Positions 51,591-61,562 of a DNA stretch of 64,000 nt are shown piece by piece. Origin of the DNA: Gilliamella intestini (GTDB lineage Bacteria > Pseudomonadota > Gammaproteobacteria > Enterobacterales > Orbaceae); the NCBI RefSeq assembly GCF_900094935.1, contig NZ_FMBA01000008.1, positions 1 through 64,000 of the forward strand. The letters are read 5' to 3'. Within the stretch, counting starts at the first letter, position 1; each line of letters begins with the position of its first letter. The notes below the pieces were generated by a model. It did not search any database, had not been told where the DNA came from, and worked only from the letters and a program-made list of their open reading frames with translations. Both the position numbers and the translations under genes were made by a program.

Positions 51591-51979
51591 ATAAGCACCT
51601 TATTTTTTGATATAAATCAATTAAAATGATAAAAAATAGCATAAATAATAATTTACAACAAGATAAAATTTTGGGATTTTTATTTTGTAAAGATTAAGTT
51701 GTTTAGTGTTTATTTAGATATCAATGATTTTTTAAACGAAGTGGCTTAAAAAAAGTAAGGTTCACCATGATACAAATATTATAACTTTAAAGAAATTGTA
51801 ATTGTCACCAACGGCTAGGGTAAGCATAGCTTAAGCGATTGCCGTTATTAAGTAAAATTAGCAAAATTTTAAAAGCATATGTAATTAAACGCACAAATGA
51901 TAGATTTGTGTTGATTTTACACTTTGTATATAAAACTTGGTATAATGCAACGTTTGTACCATAATTTTGAGAGTGATAT
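51591..51979. other. Divergent promoter region of the DUF1266 gene and psd
   Basis: About 390 bases with no open frame of note. The right end carries the putative psd promoter; the rest is featureless A/T-rich DNA. Confidence 0.5.
51938..51946 (+). promoter_or_regulatory. Extended -10 promoter of psd
   Basis: TGGTATAAT fits the extended -10 consensus TGnTATAAT and lies 34 bases before the psd start. No good -35 is seen at 17 bases, which extended -10 promoters do not require. Confidence 0.5.
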
Positions 51980-52828
51980 ATGTTAAATCAATTAAAAGCA
52001 ATTGTTCAGTATCTTCTACCTAAACAGGCATTAACCATTATTTTTGGTTGGCTGGCAAAAAAACAGTTTGGAAAAGTGACCACATGGATGATTATGTTTT
52101 TTTGTAAAGTGTATAAAGTGGATTTGAGTGAAGCAAAAATTAGTGATGTAAAAGAGTTTAAAACCTTTAATGACTTTTTTGCTCGCGAATTAAATGAGGA
52201 TGCGCGCCCTGTTGATGTTGCCGATAATGTCGTTGTAATGCCTGCCGATGGAATCATCAGTCAGTTTGGTACTGTTCAAGATACGCAGTTGTTACAAGCT
52301 AAAGGACATTTTTATTCTTTAGAATCATTACTTGCTTGTCATCCTGAGATGATTAAGTTTTTTAAAAATGGCTCTTATGTAACCACTTATTTGTCACCTA
52401 AAAACTATCACCGTTTTCATATGCCTTGTGATGGTGTTTTGCGCGAGATGATTTATGTTCCCGGCTCGTTATTTTCAGTCAATAAAGCCACAACCGAAAG
52501 CATACCTAATATCTTTGCTCGTAATGAGCGTGTAATTTGTTTATTTGAAACTGAATTTGGCCCAATGGCTCAAATTTTAGTGGGCGCAACCATTGTGGGA
52601 AGTATTGAAGTTCCATGGGAAGGTATCATCACCCCACCACGGGAAGGCGTTATGAAACGCTGGACTTATGGCAACGAAATAAAATTAACTAAAGGGCAAG
52701 ATATGGGCTGCTTTAAACTGGGTTCAACCGTAATTACTTTATTTGCATCAAATGCAATTGAGTTTGATCGTCACCTTAAAGTGGGTAATATTGCTCGCGT
52801 AGGTCAAAAATTAGCAGATAGGATATAA
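51980..52828 (+). CDS. psd: Phosphatidylserine decarboxylase proenzyme
   Basis: Psd makes phosphatidylethanolamine. The proenzyme cleaves itself at LGST (247-250), giving a pyruvoyl group from S249. D90 and H147 of the self-cleavage triad are at the E. coli numbers, and TYLSPKNYHRFHMPCDG matches closely. At 282 residues it lacks the acidic C-terminal tail of the E. coli enzyme (322). The mscM start is 4 bases downstream. Confidence 0.96.
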   Translation: MLNQLKAIVQYLLPKQALTIIFGWLAKKQFGKVTTWMIMFFCKVYKVDLSEAKISDVKEFKTFNDFFARELNEDARPVDVADNVVVMPADGIISQFGTVQDTQLLQAKGHFYSLESLLACHPEMIKFFKNGSYVTTYLSPKNYHRFHMPCDGVLREMIYVPGSLFSVNKATTESIPNIFARNERVICLFETEFGPMAQILVGATIVGSIEVPWEGIITPPREGVMKRWTYGNEIKLTKGQDMGCFKLGSTVITLFASNAIEFDRHLKVGNIARVGQKLADRI

Positions 52829-52832
52829 CGTT

Positions 52833-55451
52833 ATGTGGATGCGTGGTGTTTTTTGTTTTGTCGCTGTGTTGTTTTCTTCATTAGCTTTTGCTGAAGAGTC
52901 TGCACCAATCATTAATAATGAAGATGATCTTTCACAAGTTGTTCATCAGTTAAGTGATAAAAATGATGAGCTTCGCCAAAATATGGATCTGCAAAAGAAT
53001 CATTTAACTAATATTGTTAATGAACAAAACAATATCACCACTCAGATTTCTCATGTACAAAATACATTGGCAACGCTTTCTGAGCAAGGCGAGTGGTTGA
53101 GCTTTTCGACCACATTGGGCGAAACCCTACGTCAGCAATTATTGCGCTTACCCGAAAAACCAAAATCACAAGCACTTGATGCCGAAATTGCCGAAGCAAA
53201 AGCTCAGCAACTTAATTATAGTAATATTTTAACTTCTTTAGATGATTACCCAACATTAACAAGCCCACTTAATAGCGTTAAAGATGCAACGCAATATCGT
53301 CGCTTGTTGCGTGAACAAACTGAATTGCTTAAAACGCTTATTTCAGGAACAGATACCACTATTTTAGAATTGACCAAACTAAAAATTGCCAATAAACAAT
53401 TAACCAATGCAATTGACGAAGTAAACGATGCGGCTCATAGATACTTTTTTTGGGTAGCAAATGTAAATCCTATATCATTGAGTTATCCGATCGATTTAAC
53501 TAAAGATGTTGTTTATGTGATTTTTTCGATCGATACTCTTTCACAGCTTTATAATGCTAGCATTGAAGTATTAAGCGCACCCAAACCGCTGTTTTTAATC
53601 ATTTTATCGTTAATGTTTGTTTTTGCACATTTTAAGATGCGCACTAAATATAATACCTTTTTAATTAAATCAGCTAGCCGTGTGGGTAAAGTAACGCAAG
53701 ATAGTTATTCTTTAACTTTAAAAGTAATTATATTTTCATTAATTATGGCATTACCTATACCAATTTTGTGGGCTGTGTTTGGTTATGCTTTACAGATTAA
53801 TTCCGATTATCCTGTCGCATTTGCTTTAGGTTATGGTGTGAATGCAGCCGCGCCAATTTTATGGGTATTCATTATTTCAGCTCATTTTGCATCATCTAAT
53901 GGGCTTTTTATTACCCATTTTGGTTGGTCAGAAGGTAGTGTGCGATCAGCAATGAAATATTATCGTCTTTCAATTTGGCTTGTAATTCCTTTGGCAATGA
54001 TTGTAATGAGTTTTGACGAATATAATAATCGTCAATTTGCAGCCACCATTGGTCGTACTGCGTTTATTTTTCTTTGCTTTGCACTTGTATTTATGACTAA
54101 TTCGATCCATCGTGCTGGCGTTCCACTTTATATCGATAAAAAAGGATCAGGTGATAATTTATTAAGTCACATCTTGTGGTTTATTTTATTAAGTGCACCA
54201 TGGCTAGCCATTATTGCTGCTTGTTTAGGTTATTTATCAACAGCCCAAGTATTACTAGGACGCCTTGAGGCATCAGTTATCATTTGGTTTGCCCTGTTAG
54301 TCGTTTATTTTATGATTCGCCGTTGGATGTGGATCCAAAAGCGTCGTATTGAATTTGAACGCACAAAACAACGCCGTCTAGAGCGTATACAACGTGCTAA
54401 ATCGCATGAAGACGATTCTAATTCACTGAATGAAAATGTCGATGAGCCTGTTATTGATTTAGATGCTATCAGCGCTCAATCTTTACATTTAGTCAGATCA
54501 ATAATTATGATGATTGCACTCATCAGTATGATTTTACTCTGGTCCGAGTTACATTCAGCTTTTGCATTTATGAATAATATTAAACTGTGGGGAACCAGTG
54601 TTATTGTCAATGGTACTGAAATTGAGCAATATATTACTCTTGGTGCGGTATGTATTGCTATTTTAGTGATGACAATTACCGTCCAGTTGGTTAAAAATCT
54701 ACCTGCTTTATTAGAACTAGGTATTTTACAACATTTAGATTTAGCCCCTGGAACAGGTTATGCAATTTCAACGGTTTCAAAATACATTATTTTGATGATT
54801 GGTTGTATGATTGCATTTTCATTTATTGGTATCGACTGGTCAAAAATTCAATGGCTAATTGCTGCACTAGGTGTGGGATTAGGATTTGGCTTACAAGAAA
54901 TTTTTGCGAATTTTATTTCTGGTTTAATTATTTTATTTGAAAGACCAGTGCGCATTGGTGATACCGTGACAATTCGTGATTTAACTGGCAACATCACCAA
55001 AATTAATACTCGAGCTATTACCATTGTTGATTGGGATCGTAAAGAAATTGTAATGCCCAATAAAGCCTTTATTACTGAACAATTGGTGAATTGGTCGTTA
55101 TCTGATTCGATCACTCGAATTGTATTAACCATTCCTGCAACTATTGATGCTGATAGTGATTTAGTTATCAAGCTTTTACAACAAGCGTCAGATGAATGCG
55201 AATATGTGCTTAATGATCCTGAACCGCAAGTATTTTTAGTGGATATTCAAGAAGGAATTCAATTATTTGAATTACGTGTTTTTGCTGCTGAAATGGGGCA
55301 CCGAATGTTGCTACGAAGCGCTATACATAAACTAATACTTGAAGCTTATCGCAAGCATCATTTAACACTACCATTCCCACCATTGCAAACCAATTTAGAA
55401 GCTTTAGGTCGCAAGAGTGGGCGTCGTAGTTATACCATTGGCACGCTTTAA
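52833..55451 (+). CDS. mscM: Miniconductance mechanosensitive channel MscM (MscS family)
   Basis: MscM opens under membrane tension to release solutes. The 872-residue protein has a signal peptide (MWMRGVFCFVAVLFSSLAFA) and a periplasmic coiled-coil region (about 25-200). A multi-helix membrane domain and the MscS core follow, with pore helix ALGVGLGFGLQEIFANFISG and the FERPVRIGDTVTI beta domain. It is about 230 residues shorter than E. coli MscM (1107), mostly in the periplasmic part. Adjacency to psd is as in E. coli. The 3' end overlaps the convergent dedA-type gene by 4 bases. Confidence 0.92.
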   Translation: MWMRGVFCFVAVLFSSLAFAEESAPIINNEDDLSQVVHQLSDKNDELRQNMDLQKNHLTNIVNEQNNITTQISHVQNTLATLSEQGEWLSFSTTLGETLRQQLLRLPEKPKSQALDAEIAEAKAQQLNYSNILTSLDDYPTLTSPLNSVKDATQYRRLLREQTELLKTLISGTDTTILELTKLKIANKQLTNAIDEVNDAAHRYFFWVANVNPISLSYPIDLTKDVVYVIFSIDTLSQLYNASIEVLSAPKPLFLIILSLMFVFAHFKMRTKYNTFLIKSASRVGKVTQDSYSLTLKVIIFSLIMALPIPILWAVFGYALQINSDYPVAFALGYGVNAAAPILWVFIISAHFASSNGLFITHFGWSEGSVRSAMKYYRLSIWLVIPLAMIVMSFDEYNNRQFAATIGRTAFIFLCFALVFMTNSIHRAGVPLYIDKKGSGDNLLSHILWFILLSAPWLAIIAACLGYLSTAQVLLGRLEASVIIWFALLVVYFMIRRWMWIQKRRIEFERTKQRRLERIQRAKSHEDDSNSLNENVDEPVIDLDAISAQSLHLVRSIIMMIALISMILLWSELHSAFAFMNNIKLWGTSVIVNGTEIEQYITLGAVCIAILVMTITVQLVKNLPALLELGILQHLDLAPGTGYAISTVSKYIILMIGCMIAFSFIGIDWSKIQWLIAALGVGLGFGLQEIFANFISGLIILFERPVRIGDTVTIRDLTGNITKINTRAITIVDWDRKEIVMPNKAFITEQLVNWSLSDSITRIVLTIPATIDADSDLVIKLLQQASDECEYVLNDPEPQVFLVDIQEGIQLFELRVFAAEMGHRMLLRSAIHKLILEAYRKHHLTLPFPPLQTNLEALGRKSGRRSYTIGTL

Positions 55452-55978
55452 CCCAAAAGAGTTTCTAACCAAGGCACACCAAATGCTCCTGGCGCAAGCA
55501 ATACAAAAGCCCAAACTGGCGCTGAAGCAATGTTTGCTAGATTAAATTTGGTGGTTGGCATATGCATTGTGCCAGCAATTAAAGGTACTATGGCTCGTAA
55601 TGGTCCAAAAAATCGACCTATAAATACTCCTAACGTTCCATAACGCTGAAAGAATTGCTCGGCACGATAAACTAATTTAGGGTGCTTATTAAGTGGCCAT
55701 GAAGCAATAACTTGTTGGTGATAGTGTTTACCCAACCAGTAAGAGACTAAATCCCCCAAAATAGCCCCCACTGAAGCAGTAATTAACACTGGTACAAATG
55801 ATATCGCTCCGCTACCTATCAAAGCTCCCACACCGAATAAAATCGCCGTTGCAGGAACTAAAAGTGAAATAACAGCCAAAGATTCGCCAAATGCCAATAG
55901 AAATATAATTGGTAATGCCCAAACTTGATGATGCTCAATAAATTGCATAATTGCTATTGTGATTTCGTGTAGCGACAT
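55448..55978 (-). CDS. DedA family membrane protein
   Basis: A 176-residue DedA/VTT-domain protein with FGESLAVISLLVPATAILFG, then LGDLVSYWLGKHY, and FIGRFFGPLRAIVPLIAGTM, the arginine-bearing loop typical of the family. DedA proteins include lipid scramblase-like undecaprenyl phosphate and phospholipid flippases; the specific lipid here is unknown. It is shorter than most E. coli DedA proteins (about 190-220). Confidence 0.88.
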   Translation of the reverse strand: MSLHEITIAIMQFIEHHQVWALPIIFLLAFGESLAVISLLVPATAILFGVGALIGSGAISFVPVLITASVGAILGDLVSYWLGKHYHQQVIASWPLNKHPKLVYRAEQFFQRYGTLGVFIGRFFGPLRAIVPLIAGTMHMPTTKFNLANIASAPVWAFVLLAPGAFGVPWLETLLG

Positions 55979-56168
55979 AAGTTTATGTGTGTAAATTATT
56001 AATTGATTATGGCGTGCTATTTTACCATAATACTAATCGTTTAGGACTCAGCACGGTACTTATTGATAGAACATTACAAGGTGTTAACATTTTTTTAGTT
56101 TTATTAACGTTTAAGATTATGTTTATCGTAGTCCTAATAAAAATACTCCAATTAATAAGAGACAAATC

Positions 56169-56975
56169 ATGACAGTTGGCATTGAATCAATCCTAGTACG
56201 GAAATTTAAAAACGGCGAATTTAAAGTTCCTCAGCTTGATAAACTAGCTGTTGAAAAGCCTGTTGCTTTAATTTATAACGGAATTTCGCATGTTGTGATG
56301 ATGGCAACACCAAAAGATTTGCATTATTTTGCAGTTGGGTTTTCGTTAACTGAAAATATTATTCAGTCAGTTACTGATATTTATGGTATTGATATTATTG
56401 AAAACCCAAAAGGCATAGAAGTACAAATTGAACTTTCATCACGGCGTTTTAGTGAGCTAAAAGAAAAGCGTCGTAATTTAACTGGACGCACAGGCTGCGG
56501 TATTTGTGGTAGTGAGCAGATAGACCAAGTCTGCCAAACCATTCCTGCTTTGCCACTAATGAACCAAATTAATTTAGCTGATTTTAGCAATAGCCTAAAT
56601 GATTTATCGCAAGTTCAACATGTTGGTAATCAAACTGGATGCACTCACGCAGCGGTATGGCTCGATTTACAAGGAAAATTTATCGCTGGATTTGAAGATA
56701 TCGGTCGACATGTAGCTTTAGATAAATTACTTGGATTTAGAGCCATACAATTATCTAATCATCCCAATTATCAACATGGTGTAGTGTTAGTATCAAGCCG
56801 CGCTAGCTACGAGATGGTGCAAAAAACAGCTAATTGTGGCGTGGAATTTTTATTAGCTGTTTCGGCCGCAACTTCAATGGCGGTTGATTTGGCTAAACAG
56901 TGTAATTTAACTTTGGTTGGATTCTTTAGAGGAAATAACAGCGTTATTTATTCTGGTGATGATCGTTTAGTTTAA
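56169..56975 (+). CDS. fdhD: Formate dehydrogenase sulfurtransferase FdhD
   Basis: FdhD passes sulfur from IscS to the molybdenum cofactor of formate dehydrogenase. The CxxC loop is C110-G-I-C113 ([12 protein letters not shown]). The [27 protein letters not shown] and [14 protein letters not shown] blocks also match E. coli. The window holds no formate dehydrogenase gene, though ycbX is another molybdenum-cofactor-linked gene present. Confidence 0.93.
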   Translation: MTVGIESILVRKFKNGEFKVPQLDKLAVEKPVALIYNGISHVVMMATPKDLHYFAVGFSLTENIIQSVTDIYGIDIIENPKGIEVQIELSSRRFSELKEKRRNLTGRTGCGICGSEQIDQVCQTIPALPLMNQINLADFSNSLNDLSQVQHVGNQTGCTHAAVWLDLQGKFIAGFEDIGRHVALDKLLGFRAIQLSNHPNYQHGVVLVSSRASYEMVQKTANCGVEFLLAVSAATSMAVDLAKQCNLTLVGFFRGNNSVIYSGDDRLV

Positions 56976-57254
56976 TCACTATTCTTGTTTTGAATAATTT
57001 GGGAAAATAAATTAATTTTAAATATAACAAATTGAATAATAAATAAAAAACAATTTTTTATTTAGTTCACTCTAAGATATCGCAATTCACACCTTTCATT
57101 ATTGGACAAATATCATCATAATATATGCGAAAAACAGCAATTGCTTTGTTTTTTAATTATTTTATAAACCATTGCTCAATAAAATTAAGCAACTGGTTAT
57201 TATTTTTTATTATCTAGTTTCATCTTAGCATCTAATTTTTAAAAGGGTACTATC

Positions 57255-58073
57255 ATGCATCAAATATCAGACATTCAACAAGCCGTTAACTATATTCAAC
57301 AACAAACAGACAAAAAACCAACAATTGGGATTATTTTGGGTTCAGGTTTAGGTCCTTTTGCCGACACTCTTGAAGATGCTGTGCATATCAGTTACGACAA
57401 TATCCCTCATTTTGCCAAATCAGCGGCTGTTGGTCATGCTAATGAATTAGTAATAGGAAAAAGTAGCAATAAAACCATTGTTGCGATGAAAGGACGTTTT
57501 CACTACTACGAAGGATTTACTTTAGATCAAGTTACCTTTCCTGTGCGTGTCATGAAAATGCTTGGCGTTGAAAAACTGATTATTACCAATGCTTGTGGTG
57601 CAGTAAATACTGGATTCAAACCAGGTGATTTAATGCTTATCACCGATCACATCAATTTAACCGCCAACAATCCATTAATGGGACCAAATAATCCAGAATT
57701 GGGAGTCCGTTTTTTAGACGTAAGTGAAGTTTACAATAAACAATTACGCTCAATTGTTGTAGATGTAGCAAAAGAACTAAATGTAACTTTACAACAAGGT
57801 GTCTATGCGTGGTGGACTGGCCCTACATATGAAACTCCTGCTGAAATTAGAATGATCCGCGTTTTAGGTGCTGATGCTGTTGGTATGTCAACCGTGCCTG
57901 AAGCAATTATCGCACATCACTCTGGTATTAAAACTATCGGAATTTCATGTCTAACTAATATGGCTTGTGGAATTTTAGATCAACCTCTAGGACACGAAGA
58001 AGTGATTGAAACAGCCGAACGAGTTAAATCAACTTTTTTACAACTTATTACTAAAACGATTGAGCGTTTTTAA
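57255..58073 (+). CDS. punA: Purine-nucleoside phosphorylase (PNP-I, trimeric type)
   Basis: The enzyme splits inosine, guanosine or xanthosine with phosphate into base and ribose-1-phosphate. The 272-residue protein shows GIILGSGLG (phosphate loop), HYYEGF, TNACGAVN, and WTGPTYETPAEIRMIRVLGA, then VGMSTVPEAIIA. It belongs to the family of XapA and PunA, and is distinct from hexameric DeoD. XapA-type specificity cannot be excluded. The adjacent nucleoside transporter suggests a salvage pair. Confidence 0.88.
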   Translation: MHQISDIQQAVNYIQQQTDKKPTIGIILGSGLGPFADTLEDAVHISYDNIPHFAKSAAVGHANELVIGKSSNKTIVAMKGRFHYYEGFTLDQVTFPVRVMKMLGVEKLIITNACGAVNTGFKPGDLMLITDHINLTANNPLMGPNNPELGVRFLDVSEVYNKQLRSIVVDVAKELNVTLQQGVYAWWTGPTYETPAEIRMIRVLGADAVGMSTVPEAIIAHHSGIKTIGISCLTNMACGILDQPLGHEEVIETAERVKSTFLQLITKTIERF

Positions 58074-58129
58074 CCAATACTTTTTATTTGTGGTTCTATA
58101 AAAAGTTTACTTTATTTTAGGAACAAATA

Positions 58130-59368
58130 ATGGGCATAAAAAATAGATTAGAATTAATGATGTTTCTCCAATATTTTATTTGGGGAAGTTGGCTAACCAC
58201 ATTTGGTGCTTATCTATTTAATACATTACACTTTTCTGGTGTTGAAGTATCTATGATTTTTAGTACTAAAGGTTTAGCCTCTTTAATTACGCCATTTATT
58301 ATTGGTATCATTGCTGATAAATTTTTGCAAGCTAAATATCTTTATATGTTTTGTCACTCTGTTTGTGCCATTGCACTTTTTTATGCTGCATCAATTAATA
58401 ATTCAGCTATTTTATTTTGGGTTATGTTAGTCAATGCGTTAGCATTTATGCCAACTATTGCATTATCAAACTCAATTAGTTATCACTGTTTAGACAAAGA
58501 TAATTTAGATACTGTCACTCTATTTCCCAAAATACGCGTATTTGGCACCGTCGGTTTTATCATTGCGATGTGGACCGTTAGTTTATGTAAATTCGAATTA
58601 AGTAATACTCAACTCTATATTGCTAGTGTTGCATCTGTTGTACTTGTAATTTATAGCACAACATTGCCTAATATTACTGTATCAAAAAGTAAAAAACAGT
58701 CTTGGGTTTCTCATTTAGGGTTAGATGCCTTTGTGTTATTCAAAAACCCAGTAATGGCGGTATTTTTCCTTTTTGCTATGTTACTTGGGGCAATATTACA
58801 AATCACCAATACCTTTGGTGGGGCATTTTTACATGACTTTGATAAAATACCTGAATTTAAAGAAAGCCTAGTTGTTCAGTACCCAGCTATTTTATTGTCA
58901 TTTTCACAAATGGCTGAAGTCGCATTTATTTTGACTATCCCATTTTTTCTCAAAAAATTTGGCATCAAAAAAGTCATAATGATAAGCATAATTGCTTGGA
59001 CGCTTAGATTTGGTTTATTTGCGTTTGGCGATCCAACTCCTTTTGGCTTTGTTTTGTTAATGCTTTCAATGATCGTCTATGGCTGTGCGTTTGACTTTTT
59101 TAATATTTCTGGCTCTATTTTTATTGAAAAAGAAGTTAGCTCAAATATTCGAGCCAGCGCTCAAGGACTATTTATGACAATGGTAAATGGTATTGGTGCT
59201 TATTTTGGCTCGATTTTAAGCGGTTTTATCGTTGACATGTGTACACATAATGGCATTAAAGATTGGCAAACAATTTGGCTAATTTTTGCATCTTATGCGC
59301 TTGTACTTGGTATTGTTTTTTATTGTTCATTTAATTATGAACATACTAAAGACCGATCTGATGTATAA
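58130..59368 (+). CDS. NupG/XapB family nucleoside:H+ symporter
   Basis: A 412-residue, 12-helix transporter starting LELMMFLQYFIWGSWLTTFG, a hallmark of the NupG/XapB family, with PFIIGIIADKF and LRFGLFAFGDP. It imports nucleosides with protons. It lies 56 bases after the phosphorylase gene, so uptake and cleavage are probably co-expressed. NupG and XapB cannot be told apart by eye. Confidence 0.88.
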   Translation: MGIKNRLELMMFLQYFIWGSWLTTFGAYLFNTLHFSGVEVSMIFSTKGLASLITPFIIGIIADKFLQAKYLYMFCHSVCAIALFYAASINNSAILFWVMLVNALAFMPTIALSNSISYHCLDKDNLDTVTLFPKIRVFGTVGFIIAMWTVSLCKFELSNTQLYIASVASVVLVIYSTTLPNITVSKSKKQSWVSHLGLDAFVLFKNPVMAVFFLFAMLLGAILQITNTFGGAFLHDFDKIPEFKESLVVQYPAILLSFSQMAEVAFILTIPFFLKKFGIKKVIMISIIAWTLRFGLFAFGDPTPFGFVLLMLSMIVYGCAFDFFNISGSIFIEKEVSSNIRASAQGLFMTMVNGIGAYFGSILSGFIVDMCTHNGIKDWQTIWLIFASYALVLGIVFYCSFNYEHTKDRSDV

Positions 59369-59421
59369 CTATTTATTCATATTAATGAATATTTAAAATA
59401 TTATTTGTCATTTTAATTTAT

Positions 59422-59460
59422 AAAAAGCCATAAGGGGTATTACCCCCCTAAGGGCTTTTA
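59422..59460 (+). terminator. Terminator after the nucleoside transporter
   Basis: AAAAGCC and GGCTTTT flank a second inner stem with GGGG/CCCC arms, followed by a T-rich stretch. Confidence 0.75.
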
Positions 59461-59515
59461 TTGTTTTTTATTTCCATAATTTTGGACAATTTTTTTAGTT
59501 TGATGAGATTTAAAT

Positions 59516-60451
59516 ATGCAATATAAATTTTTAGGCGGTTTTCTGGTTTTTTTAGGAGCATGTAGCTTTGGTGTGCTCTCTTCTATTGTGAAAACAGCCT
59601 ATAAGGCAGGCTATTCGCTCGGTGAAGTTACTGGAGTACAATGTTTTTTAGGGATGTTAATGTTGTGGAGCATTTACTTTATTGTAAAAAAAATACACAA
59701 TCGAAAACTATCAACATCAGTTGACACATCAATGGCGACTTCAACCACAATAAAAAAGCAATCCTCTAAAAAATGGAAAGTTTGTGCTGTTGGTATTTTT
59801 CCTGGATTGGTTGGTATCTGTTATTACCAATGTGTGCAACTAGTTCCTGCCTCAATTGCCATTATTTTATTAATGCAATATTTGTGGATCAGCGTGATTA
59901 TCGATTTTGTTATTTTTAAAAACAAGCCAAGCATAATTCAGCTAATAGCGATTATTGTCATTATTGTAGGTAGTAGTTTAGCAGCAGGTATTTTTAATCA
60001 AGATATTAGCTTAAATTTGACCGGTTGCTTTTTTGGTTTTTTAGCAGCATTAATGTATTCACTTTTTATTAGCACTAGCAGCAATATTGGTAATGAGTTA
60101 CCTAAACTTGAAAAAAGTGCGTTAATGATTACTGGGGCATGTATTATTACGTTTTTAATTTTTCCACCTTTATTTTTTTTCAAACTTAATATTAGCGATA
60201 AGTTATATCAATTAGGTTTTTTATTGGCACTACTTGGAACTGTACTACCACCTTTTTTATTTTCAGTAGGAATTCCAAGAATTGGTATTTCATTAAGTGC
60301 GATTTTATCTGCAGCTGAACTGCCTGTTGCAGTCACTTGTTCCTATTTTTATTTGCAAGAGTCAGTCCATTTTAATCAATGGATTGGGGTAGGTATTATT
60401 TTATTGGCTATTGCTTTACCTAACTTAAAGCATATCAAAAAAATTGATTAA
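59516..60451 (+). CDS. EamA-family (DMT) transporter
   Basis: A 311-residue, 10-helix protein of the drug/metabolite transporter superfamily with two EamA repeats (each about 140 residues). The first repeat contains VGICYYQCVQLVPASIAIIL, typical of metabolite exporters, and the second has GISLSAILSAAELPVAVTCS. The linker between repeats is basic. Its substrate is unknown; amino-acid export is a common role in the family. Confidence 0.82.
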   Translation: MQYKFLGGFLVFLGACSFGVLSSIVKTAYKAGYSLGEVTGVQCFLGMLMLWSIYFIVKKIHNRKLSTSVDTSMATSTTIKKQSSKKWKVCAVGIFPGLVGICYYQCVQLVPASIAIILLMQYLWISVIIDFVIFKNKPSIIQLIAIIVIIVGSSLAAGIFNQDISLNLTGCFFGFLAALMYSLFISTSSNIGNELPKLEKSALMITGACIITFLIFPPLFFFKLNISDKLYQLGFLLALLGTVLPPFLFSVGIPRIGISLSAILSAAELPVAVTCSYFYLQESVHFNQWIGVGIILLAIALPNLKHIKKID

Positions 60452-60465
60452 TTTTAAATTATTAG

Positions 60466-60488
60466 GCCGGGAAAAAGCCCGGCTTTTT
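60466..60488 (+). terminator. Terminator after the EamA gene
   Basis: GCCGGG-AAAAAG-CCCGGC followed by TTTTT, 14 bases after the stop: a textbook intrinsic terminator. Confidence 0.9.
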
Positions 60489-60986
60489 AATTTAATAGCT
60501 TTAATAGTCAAACATAATAAACATTATTATGGTAGATTTGTTCGCTTTCTTTATTACATATTTATCTGTAAAATTTTAAGAAAAATTTTCTAAGAAAAAA
60601 TTAAATTTAGCAATATTATTGAACTTTTTAAAATTAAATATGTCTTATCGAAGTAGTTATTGTAAAACAGTATTAATAATATTCCGTAGTTAACCTTTAA
60701 AGCAGGTTTGTGTATAAATAATATTATTTATATTAAAACCTAAACCGTTTTTCCTGATAGTAGCGATAGTAGCTGTTCTTTTAATGTTTTATTTTTTAAG
60801 CTTTCATACTTTGAAATTTAAATTCATTACTTTAAATATCTAATATATAAATCATTAAACATTTAATTTATTGTTTATTTTTTATATTTAAGCATTATGT
60901 TAACTTAAAACATTTTATATAAAAAGTGATATTTATTATTTAGGATTTTATTATCTTTTTATTCTAATTAAAAAGGAAATTGCAGA
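60489..60986. other. Intergenic region upstream of the orphan gene
   Basis: About 500 A/T-rich bases between the EamA terminator and the 157-residue orphan. No open frame, repeat or clear promoter was recognised. Confidence 0.5.
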
Positions 60987-61460
60987 ATGAAGACATATAA
61001 AAAACCGTTATTTACTTTAGTACATAGCAATGATGCAATACCAGAACACAGAACACTGGCTTATTTAGATCCTACATTAAATTATTATACAGATCATATC
61101 GATGAGATTATTGCCTTACGCGTTAAAGAGCTTAAATTACATCATTCAGAATACAGGGAATATCACGATATTAACAAAGCCAATAAAAAAGGATTTTCTT
61201 TTATTTTTAGTGAAATATTTGAGTCAGAGCATCATAAAAAACAAATTGGCATGCTAAAAGATGATATCGCCATTGCTAAAGAGTCAAACAAAGTAAAGGA
61301 ATTATTAAATAGTCGGATAAAAGAAATTGCTAATGTTTATCCTGAATTACAATTTAATTTTAATGATATGCAAGTTTTACCAACTAGAGTAAAAGAGCAC
61401 CTGTTTGCTCCGCCTTTAATCTTAACTGAAGATAATGCCATTATGCTTTGGGATGATTAA
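60987..61460 (+). CDS. Hypothetical protein, 157 residues
   Basis: I do not recognise this protein. It has no signal peptide or membrane segment, is charged and mostly helical in the middle (KQIGMLKDDIAIAKESNKVK), and ends IMLWDD. A good AAGGAAA ribosome binding site precedes the ATG. The C-terminal VLPTRVKEHLFAPPLILTED looks like a folded segment. It stands alone between an EamA transporter and amtB. Confidence 0.65.
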   Translation: MKTYKKPLFTLVHSNDAIPEHRTLAYLDPTLNYYTDHIDEIIALRVKELKLHHSEYREYHDINKANKKGFSFIFSEIFESEHHKKQIGMLKDDIAIAKESNKVKELLNSRIKEIANVYPELQFNFNDMQVLPTRVKEHLFAPPLILTEDNAIMLWDD

Positions 61461-61512
61461 AAAGACATTTTTAACAATAATTAATGAAAGAACAATAATT
61501 AATAAAAGCCAT

Positions 61513-61546
61513 AATTTACAGGGATTGCTCCCTGTAAATTATTTTT
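61513..61546. terminator. Terminator between the orphan gene and amtB
   Basis: AATTTACAGGGA and TCCCTGTAAATT pair perfectly (12 bp) around TTGC with a T-run on the plus side; it separates convergent genes. Confidence 0.85.
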
Positions 61547-61562
61547 ACCAGACATTATATAG

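Noticed and set aside
55987-56172. A 61-codon frame upstream of fdhD
   Set aside because: Hydrophobic but with no ribosome binding site and overlapping the fdhD start; more likely the leader region.
57000-57254. A riboswitch or purine operator upstream of punA
   Set aside because: I could not find a conserved aptamer core or a convincing operator in the A/T-rich leader.
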